25,717 nucleotides of DNA from JBBIND01 sp037444075 (lineage in GTDB: Bacteria; Acidobacteriota; Terriglobia; Bryobacterales; Bryobacteraceae). This document shows, one piece after another, positions 20,277-25,717 of the stretch. The DNA lies in NCBI GenBank assembly GCA_037444075.1, contig JBBIND010000061.1:1-25717 (forward strand), in the 5' to 3' direction. Position numbers and translations under genes: made by a program. Every line of letters begins with the position of its first letter. Positions within the stretch are counted from its first letter, which is position 1. The notes under the pieces were generated by a model that saw nothing but the letters and a program-made list of their open reading frames with translations, did not search any database and had not been told where the DNA came from.

Positions 20277-22156
20277 ACCGGAATGGCGTGGAAATCCGGA
20301 TAGGGTTAGGTTCCTGCGGAATCGCCAGCGGCGGCGTGCCGGTGCGAGAGGCCCTGGAACAGGAAGCCAAAGAAGCCGGGATGGAGGGAGCGGTCAAGGC
20401 GGTCGGCTGCAACGGGATGTGCCATTGCGAGCCGATGGTGGAAATCGCCGCTGCCGATGGCACCCGCGCGCTGTACGGAAACGTCTCAGCGGACCTCGCC
20501 AGGGACATCGTCCGCCGGCACCTGCGTCCGCGCAAGCTCACCGTGCTGGCCCGTTGGACCGCGGAGCGAGCCTGGAAACTCATCCGGCGCAACGGCGCCA
20601 GCCCGGGTCTGCGCGGCCACAGGCTCGATGCGCAGGGCGGTCCCGCAGCCGCTTACCTTGGCAAGCAAAAGCGGATTGTGCTCGAAAACTGCGGTGAAAT
20701 CGATCCGCTCAGCCTGGATGACTACCTCGCGCGCGGCGGATACGAGGCTCTGAAGCAGTGTCTCACTACTATCCCTCCCGGCGAACTGATTGACGTTGTC
20801 ACCCGTTCCGGCTTGCGCGGCAGGGGCGGGGCAGGATTCCTGACCGGCCGCAAATGGACGTTGGCGAGGGCGCAGGCCGATCCTGTGAAATACGTCATCT
20901 GCAACGCCGACGAAGGCGACCCGGGCGCTTTCATGGACCGCCTCGTGCTGGAGTCCGACCCTCACCGAGTCCTGGAAGGTCTGGCCATTGCGGCCTACGC
21001 CATCGGAGCGTCGGAAGGTTACTTTTACGTCCGCGCCGAGTATCCGCTCGGTGTGCAACGTGTACGGGCGGCCATCAGGCAGGCGGAAGAACGCGGCTTG
21101 CTCGGCGGCAATCTGTTCAGTTCCGGCTTTTCCCTCCGTCTCGAGGTTCGTGAAGGCGCGGGAGCGTTTGTGTGCGGAGAGGAAACCGCCCTCATTCAAT
21201 CACTCGAAGGGCAGCGCGGCATGCCTCGCTTGCGGCCGCCTTATCCGGTTGAACGCGGATTCCGGGGGCATCCGACGCTGGTCAACAACGTGGAGACTCT
21301 GGCGTGCGTGCCCTGGATTCTCCGTCACGGCGCGGAAGCGTTTGCGGCGCTGGGCACTGGCACGAGCCGGGGCACCAAGGTGTTTGCGCTCGCCGGCAAG
21401 ATCAACCGGGGCGGTTTGATCGAGGTGCCGATGGGCATCACCATCCGCGAGATTGTCGAGGACATCGGCGGAGGCATCAAGGACGGGCGTCAGTTCAAGG
21501 CGGCGCAGCTCGGCGGACCCTCCGGAGGCTGCATCCCGGCGGCGCTGGCCGACACGCCGATCGATTACGACGCGCTGGCGCAGACTGGCGCCATCATGGG
21601 GTCCGGCGGCCTGGTGGTGCTGGATGACCGCGACTGCATGGTGGACATCGCCCGCTTCTTTCTGCACTTCACGCAGGCCGAATCCTGCGGCAAGTGCACC
21701 TTCTGCCGCATTGGCACCAAGCGCATGCTGGAGATCCTCGAGCGATTGTGCGGCGGCACCAGCCGGGCGGACGACATGGAGAAGCTCGAACTGCTCACTC
21801 ATCAGGTCAGCCGTGGGAGCCTGTGCGGGTTGGGCCAGACGGCGCCTAACCCGGTGGCCACCACGATGCGGTACTTCGCCGAGGAGTATCAAGCCCACCT
21901 GGTGGAGAAGCGCTGTCCGGCCGGACGCTGCCCCGCGCTCATCAGTTACCGCGTCACGGACAACTGCACGGGTTGCACTTCGTGCGCGCAGGTCTGCCCG
22001 GTGGCGGCCATCGCTTACAGGCCTTACGAGAAGCACGAAATCGACGACAGCCTTTGCACGCGTTGCGACATGTGCTACCAGGCTTGCCAGGAGGATGCGA
22101 TCGAGATTGTGTCGCCACGGACAACCGTGGCGCGCGCGTCAGGGGGAATGCATTGA
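20273..22156 (+). CDS. NuoF/HydB-like NAD(H)-binding flavo-iron-sulfur subunit (Bfu type)
   Basis: 627 residues from ATG 20273 (AAGGAG five bases before). Domains in order: an N-terminal thioredoxin-like [2Fe-2S] domain (G-S-C-G-I-A-S-G, Cys15; G-C-N-G-M-C, Cys46/50); the NuoF core with FMN/NADH motifs G-R-G-G-A-G-F (183-189), N-A-D-E-G-D-P-G-A-F (211-220) and G-A-F-V-C-G-E-E-T-A-L (297-307); an SLBB part; the N3-type cluster S-C-G-K-C-T-F-C-R (Cys472/475/478 with Cys518); C-P-A-G-R-C (548-553); and a 2[4Fe-4S] ferredoxin (Cys565/568/571/575 and 595/598/601/605). The extra N- and C-terminal domains define HydB/BfuB proteins of electron-bifurcating complexes and are absent from complex I NuoF. 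It exchanges electrons with NAD(H) and probably ferredoxin. Confidence 0.92.
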   Translation: MNRNGVEIRIGLGSCGIASGGVPVREALEQEAKEAGMEGAVKAVGCNGMCHCEPMVEIAAADGTRALYGNVSADLARDIVRRHLRPRKLTVLARWTAERAWKLIRRNGASPGLRGHRLDAQGGPAAAYLGKQKRIVLENCGEIDPLSLDDYLARGGYEALKQCLTTIPPGELIDVVTRSGLRGRGGAGFLTGRKWTLARAQADPVKYVICNADEGDPGAFMDRLVLESDPHRVLEGLAIAAYAIGASEGYFYVRAEYPLGVQRVRAAIRQAEERGLLGGNLFSSGFSLRLEVREGAGAFVCGEETALIQSLEGQRGMPRLRPPYPVERGFRGHPTLVNNVETLACVPWILRHGAEAFAALGTGTSRGTKVFALAGKINRGGLIEVPMGITIREIVEDIGGGIKDGRQFKAAQLGGPSGGCIPAALADTPIDYDALAQTGAIMGSGGLVVLDDRDCMVDIARFFLHFTQAESCGKCTFCRIGTKRMLEILERLCGGTSRADDMEKLELLTHQVSRGSLCGLGQTAPNPVATTMRYFAEEYQAHLVEKRCPAGRCPALISYRVTDNCTGCTSCAQVCPVAAIAYRPYEKHEIDDSLCTRCDMCYQACQEDAIEIVSPRTTVARASGGMH

Positions 22157-24267
22157 GCGGCGTCACACTTACGATTGACGGCCGGCAGGTCCGTGTACCG
22201 GCGGGAACCACCGTGCTCGATGCCGCCAAGGGGATCGGCATAGAGATTCCCACTCTGTGCCACGTGCCCGGACTGCCCCCGGTCTCTTCGTGCTTTGTGT
22301 GCGCCGTGCAGGTGAAGGGGCAGAGGACACTCTCGCCATCCTGTGCGCTGCCCGTGGCCGAAGGCATGGAAGTGGCCGCCAGCAGTGAGGACGTGCGCGA
22401 GGCACGCAAGATCGCGCTCGAGTTGCTGTTGTCAGACCATGCCGGCGAATGCGTGGCGCCTTGCGCCGCGCGTTGCCCCGCGGGTCTCGACATCCCCGGC
22501 TTTGTCCGCGAGATCATCACGCGCGACAACCGGCACTGCATGGAGGTGATTACAGACCGGCTGGCGCTGCCGGGAGCGCTGGGACGCGTCTGCCCTCGCT
22601 TGTGCGAGCAGGGTTGCCGCCGCTGCGACCACGACGATGGCCTGGCCATCGGCACCCTGCACCGTTATGCCGCGGACCTGGACCAGCAGTCGGCCAGCCC
22701 CTATGTGCCGCCGCGCGCCGCCCCTTCGGGCCGGTCCGTGGCTATCATTGGCGCGGGTCCGGCGGGGCTGGCGTCAGCCTACTTCCTGTTGCAGCAGGGA
22801 CACGCCTGCACGCTGTTCGACGCGGAACCCGAGCCAGGCGGCATGCTTCGCTACGGGATTCCTTCCTATCGGCTCCCCAAGGATGCGCTCGATGCGGAAA
22901 TCGAGATCATCCGCAAGCTGGGCGCGAAGTTCAGCATGAACGCGCGCTGGGGAAGAGACTTCATGCTCCGGGACCTGCGCAAGACGCACGACGCCATCTT
23001 CCTGGCCATCGGCGCGCAGCGCGCGCAGGGCTTGCGGTGCGAGGGCGAGGAACTGGCGCTTTCGGGTTTGGAGTTCCTCCAACTCGTCGCCAAGGGCAAT
23101 CCGCCTTCCCTCGGCCAGGATGTGATCGTGGTGGGAGGCGGCAACACGGCCATGGATTGCGCCCGCACGGCCGTCCGGCTGGGCGCGCGCAGCGTGAAGG
23201 TCATTTATCGAAGGACACGGCAGGAAATGCCCTGCCTGATGAAAGAAGTCGAGGAAGCCGAAGCGGAAGGCGTTCAGATCGATTTCCTGGTGGCTCCGAA
23301 GCGGCTCGAGCAAAGCCGCGACCACCACCACTTGCTGCTCACCTGCCAAACCACGGTATTGGGTGAGCCGGATTCCTCCGGGAGACGCTGGCCGGTCCCT
23401 GTGGAAGGGTCCGAGTTTGTCATCCAATGCGACACCGTGATTGCGGCAATCGGGCAGGCGGTTGACCGCTCCGTAGCCGAGCAGGATGGATTGCGGGTGA
23501 CGGGCTGGGGCATTGCGGTTGACGAGCGCACCATGGCCACCAATCTGCCCGGAGTGTTCGCCGGCGGGGACGCGGTCCTGGGTGCGGATCTTGCCGTCCG
23601 TGCGGTCGCCGCCGGAAGGATTGCAGCCACCTCCATAGGCCAATACCTTGCAGGAGAGAAGATCGGCGGGGAGAAGGCAGACGCCGCCGTCATCTTCCGC
23701 CCGGTGGATGACACCGAGCGGGCAGCGATTTTCCGGGGGATTGAAAGCGCCGCTCGAGTTCACATGCCGGAAATCGAAATGAGCCGCCGGAAGGCCAGCT
23801 TCGACGAAGTGGAGCTTGGGCTGCCCGATGCGGACGCCGACCGGGAGGCACGCCGTTGTATGACCTGCGGCTGCCGCAAGGCCGACTGCTGCGACATCCG
23901 CCGCCTGGCGACCGAATACGGCGCCGATGTTTACCGGTTCGCGGGTGCGCGCCGGCGCTTTGCTCAAGATGACACGCATCCGGAGATCATCTATGAACCC
24001 GGCAAGTGCATCCTGTGCGAGGCGTGCGTGCGCATCGCCGCCGACGCGGGAGAAGCGCTGGGCGTGGGAACCATAGGGCGTGGATTCGAGGTCGCCGTCG
24101 CGGTTCCCTTCGGCGCGCCCCTGTCGGAAGGTCTCCGCAGGGTAGCCAGGCGTTGCGCAGAAGCTTGCCCGACCGGCGCTCTTGCCTTGCGTACCGCCCG
24201 CGCCTGCGACTTCTGCGCCAGCCCGGCGCCTCCGCCGCCGGCGCTGATCAACCTCTCTCCACGATGA
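22153..24267 (+). CDS. [2Fe-2S] + GltD/NfnL-like + NuoG-tail fusion oxidoreductase
   Basis: 704 residues from TTG 22153. This start is chosen because AGGGGGA precedes it by five bases, it overlaps the nuoF-like stop (TTGA) and it begins exactly at the ferredoxin domain. Order: plant-type [2Fe-2S] (Cys36/47/50/64); GltD-type Fe-S helical domain (Cys100/104/108 and 147/151/155); FAD site G-A-G-P-A-G-L (200-206) with E-P-G-G-M-L-R-Y-G-I-P; NAD(P) site G-G-G-N-T-A-M-D (328-335); the FAD-closing G-G-D-A (471-474); a Cys cluster R-R-C-M-T-C-G-C (569-574) with Cys579/580; and a NuoG-like tail. In that tail Cys619/622/625/672 can bind one [4Fe-4S], but three ligands of the usual second cluster are replaced. 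There is no hydrogenase or molybdopterin domain. It is likely the third-substrate (BfuA-like, perhaps NADP+) subunit. Confidence 0.88.
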   Translation: MSGVTLTIDGRQVRVPAGTTVLDAAKGIGIEIPTLCHVPGLPPVSSCFVCAVQVKGQRTLSPSCALPVAEGMEVAASSEDVREARKIALELLLSDHAGECVAPCAARCPAGLDIPGFVREIITRDNRHCMEVITDRLALPGALGRVCPRLCEQGCRRCDHDDGLAIGTLHRYAADLDQQSASPYVPPRAAPSGRSVAIIGAGPAGLASAYFLLQQGHACTLFDAEPEPGGMLRYGIPSYRLPKDALDAEIEIIRKLGAKFSMNARWGRDFMLRDLRKTHDAIFLAIGAQRAQGLRCEGEELALSGLEFLQLVAKGNPPSLGQDVIVVGGGNTAMDCARTAVRLGARSVKVIYRRTRQEMPCLMKEVEEAEAEGVQIDFLVAPKRLEQSRDHHHLLLTCQTTVLGEPDSSGRRWPVPVEGSEFVIQCDTVIAAIGQAVDRSVAEQDGLRVTGWGIAVDERTMATNLPGVFAGGDAVLGADLAVRAVAAGRIAATSIGQYLAGEKIGGEKADAAVIFRPVDDTERAAIFRGIESAARVHMPEIEMSRRKASFDEVELGLPDADADREARRCMTCGCRKADCCDIRRLATEYGADVYRFAGARRRFAQDDTHPEIIYEPGKCILCEACVRIAADAGEALGVGTIGRGFEVAVAVPFGAPLSEGLRRVARRCAEACPTGALALRTARACDFCASPAPPPPALINLSPR

Positions 24268-24352
24268 CTGTCCCCTGAGCCGTCTTCACCCCGAGCCAAA
24301 GCAGTCCGCGGATCGGGCGTTCGTCCCCGGGATGCTGGGGAAGCGCAAACAT
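24248..24352 (-). pseudogene. Short minus-strand frame, possible C-terminal remnant
   Basis: A 34-codon ATG-initiated frame on the minus strand, M-F-A-L-P-Q-H-P-G-D-E-R-P-I-R-G-L-L-W-L, ending T-V-I-V-E-R-G and TGA. It overlaps the last 20 bases of the oxidoreductase gene. A stop immediately precedes the ATG. The wording resembles a protein tail more than random sequence, but no family is recognised and it may be chance. Confidence 0.2.
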
Positions 24353-24397
24353 TCAGCGCTCCATATCCGCTCGGCGCAGGCTAAAAAGACACCCCTC

Positions 24398-24417
24398 TTG
24401 AAATGTCTTGAAATGTC
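24398..24417 (+). repeat. Perfect tandem repeat of a 10-mer upstream of the TonB receptor
   Basis: TTGAAATGTC occurs twice head to tail (24398-24407 and 24408-24417), about 100 bases before the receptor start. A period of ten bases places both copies on the same face of the helix, as for a cooperatively bound operator. TTGAAA could also act as a -35 element. Confidence 0.6.
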
Positions 24418-24437
24418 ACTAGTCATAGGTCAGACTG

Positions 24438-24466
24438 TTGATAAGGGTTCGGGCCACTGCGATAGG
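24438..24466 (+). promoter_or_regulatory. Weak candidate promoter of the TonB-dependent receptor
   Basis: TTGATA (24438-24443), 17-base spacer, GATAGG (24461-24466). The -35 is fair and the -10 poor. It lies downstream of the tandem 10-mer and 54 bases before the receptor ATG, a sensible place. No better pair was seen in 24268-24519. Confidence 0.25.
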
Positions 24467-24519
24467 GGGGCATGGGGGTCAGAGGTAGTTACTTTGAGTC
24501 AGACAGAAAAGAGGTTGCG

Positions 24520-25717
24520 ATGAGGCGAAGCATTTCAGGCGTTTGGGTTGTGGGGGGCTTGCTGGTTCTGCTCGCGGCAGCATCAATGCCTGCATCCGCG
24601 CAAGTAGGACGGGCCTCCATCACAGGCATCGTGACGGACAGCACGGGAGCCGTCATCACGGGCGTTAGCGTGAAGGCCACTCAAGTGGCGACGGGCGTTG
24701 CCTTTGAGACGGCCGCCAATGAGGTCGGCAGCTACACCGTCAGCGCTTTGCCGGTGGGCGAGTATTCCATCGCCTTTTCGGCAGCAGGCTTCAAGACCCT
24801 GGTCCGCAGCGGCATCACGCTGGCGGCCGGACAAATAGCGAGGATCGATCCCGCTCTCGAGGTCGGCCAACTGCTCGAGCAACTGACGGTGACGGCTGAA
24901 GCCCCGTTGCTGCAAACAGAAACGGCACAGAGTTCCGAAAGCGTCACTTCGCAGGTGTTTGCCACTCTGCCGCTGGCTTTCGGAGCACGGGGCCGCAACA
25001 TGGCGGAGTTTGCCGCACGCATCGTACCCGGAGTGAGAGGAGCGGATTTTACGATGTCCATCCAAGGCACTCCCGGTGCGAGCGCGGGCATCGTCGTCGA
25101 CGGAATGACGAACCTGGCGGGCTTCCTGCCCGGGGACTTCGCCGAGGCCAGCATCTCCGCCGAAGCAGTGGAGGAGCTTACAGTCATCACCGGCACGGCT
25201 TCCGCGGAGCACGGACGGCAGAGCGGCGGGACGCTGATGTTCACCATGAAGTCAGGCAACAACCAGCTCCACGGATCCGCCTTGTACACGCTGAGAAACG
25301 AGTTCATGCACGCCAACGACTGGAACAACAACCTGTTCCTGGCGAGGAACCCGAATGACACCAGGTTCCGCAGGCCGAAGGACCGGCAGAAGAACTACGC
25401 CGGAAGCTTCGGTGGTCCGGTCTACATCCCGAAGGTGTACGACGGCCGCAACAGGACCTTCTTCTATTTCACGGCTGAACGGTTTATTCTGGCGACCACC
25501 GGTCCCGGCGAACTGACGCGCCACGTGCCTCAACCCGAAATGTGGACCGGGAACCTGAGCCGCCTGCTTCGCTCCACCAGAGTCGGCGCGGATGCGCTGG
25601 GGCGGGATGTTTTCGAGGGGATGATCTACGATCCGAACACCTTGCGCCTGGTGGGCACCCGGTACGTGGCCGATCCGTTCGTCGGCAACATCATCCCGGC
25701 GAGCCGGATCTCCAACG
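24520..25717 (+). CDS. TonB-dependent receptor with carboxypeptidase-regulatory-like domain (Oar type), 3' partial
   Basis: The frame is open from ATG 24520 to the window end (399 codons). AAGAGG (24509-24514) lies five bases before the ATG. A signal peptide (R-R-S-I-S-G then a hydrophobic stretch, cleavage near A-S-A/Q) is followed by a carboxypeptidase-D-regulatory-like domain at about 32-115: I-T-G-I-V-T-D-S-T-G-A-V, Y-T-V-S-A-L-P-V-G-E-Y and G-F-K-T-L-V-R. A TonB-box-like L-T-V-T-A (122-126), a plug (about 130-245, with V-V-D-G near 192-195 and the A-E-H-G-R-Q-S-G-G-T segment at 229-238) and the first strands of the outer-membrane barrel follow. F-F-Y-F-T-A-E (314-320) is characteristic of the large Oar-like receptors expanded in Acidobacteria. 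Ligands are usually oligosaccharides or proteins; the specific one is unknown. Confidence 0.93.
   Translation, partial: MRRSISGVWVVGGLLVLLAAASMPASAQVGRASITGIVTDSTGAVITGVSVKATQVATGVAFETAANEVGSYTVSALPVGEYSIAFSAAGFKTLVRSGITLAAGQIARIDPALEVGQLLEQLTVTAEAPLLQTETAQSSESVTSQVFATLPLAFGARGRNMAEFAARIVPGVRGADFTMSIQGTPGASAGIVVDGMTNLAGFLPGDFAEASISAEAVEELTVITGTASAEHGRQSGGTLMFTMKSGNNQLHGSALYTLRNEFMHANDWNNNLFLARNPNDTRFRRPKDRQKNYAGSFGGPVYIPKVYDGRNRTFFYFTAERFILATTGPGELTRHVPQPEMWTGNLSRLLRSTRVGADALGRDVFEGMIYDPNTLRLVGTRYVADPFVGNIIPASRISN

Noticed and set aside
20273..22156. Identification as complex I NuoF or as part of a normal nuo operon
   Set aside because: The extra N-terminal [2Fe-2S] and C-terminal 2[4Fe-4S] domains and the absence of nuoA-D and nuoH-N nearby argue for a HydB/Bfu-type subunit.
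22774..23979. Minus-strand frame of 401 codons inside the GltD-like gene
   Set aside because: Antisense shadow; the plus strand has FAD, NAD(P) and Fe-S motifs in order.
24315..24345. CCCC...GGGG pairing after the redox operon considered as a terminator
   Set aside because: The stem is short and no T-run follows; not strong enough to call.

Overview
This GC-rich, gene-dense window looks like an Acidobacteriota chromosome, most likely Bryobacterales/Solibacter-like. The assignment is an inference from gene content: an Oar-type TonB-dependent receptor with an N-terminal carboxypeptidase-regulatory-like domain, several PQQ-type beta-propellers (one a remnant), a secreted GH42, an S9 peptidase and a 'two-component regulator propeller' protein. 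A 100-base run of N (10333-10432) shows this is a draft scaffold, possibly metagenomic. No rRNA, tRNA, CRISPR array, transposase or integrase was seen.

Layout. (1) 18-2280, minus strand: RidA and class 1B dihydroorotate dehydrogenase overlapping by ATGA, then an EamA-type transporter. (2) 2281-3036, a scar-like region: a minus-strand C-terminal gene remnant, a HicB antitoxin and a HicA toxin whose second half is degraded. (3) 3037-8164, minus strand: a three-gene operon of secreted GH42, a fucose/arabinose isomerase-fold enzyme and L-ribulokinase, read as a pentose (probably L-arabinose) release-and-use pathway. (4) 8246-10258, minus strand: a secreted S9 prolyl-oligopeptidase-type peptidase with a clear terminator behind it. 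(5) The scaffold gap, then a 5'-truncated propeller plus helical-domain protein (10434-12743). (6) 12744-14090, a second scar-like region: a C-terminal remnant, a BrnT toxin with a broken 5' end, an intact BrnA antitoxin, a terminator and the 3' remnant of a PQQ-propeller gene. (7) 14245-15336: an exported PQQ-like propeller. (8) 15454-24267, plus strand: a tightly packed seven-gene operon. (9) 24520 to the window end: a TonB-dependent receptor running off the edge.

The most interesting part is region 8. It encodes a Tat-type PQQ-like propeller, an NHL propeller without a signal peptide, a Tat-type 16-cysteine ferredoxin (NapG/MauM-like), a polytopic NapH/NosR-like membrane Fe-S protein, a NuoE/HydC-like [2Fe-2S] subunit fused to two transmembrane helices, a HydB-type NADH/FMN/Fe-S flavoprotein, and a 704-residue fusion of a [2Fe-2S] domain, a GltD/NfnL-like FAD-NAD(P) core and a NuoG-like Fe-S tail. 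No hydrogenase, molybdopterin or other terminal catalytic domain is present. The HydB/HydC core is the hallmark of the proposed Bfu (HydABC-like) electron-bifurcating family. Here it appears wired to the membrane and the periplasm. I infer a membrane-bound NAD(P)H/ferredoxin/quinone oxidoreductase linked to periplasmic redox chemistry. Its substrate cannot be read from sequence.
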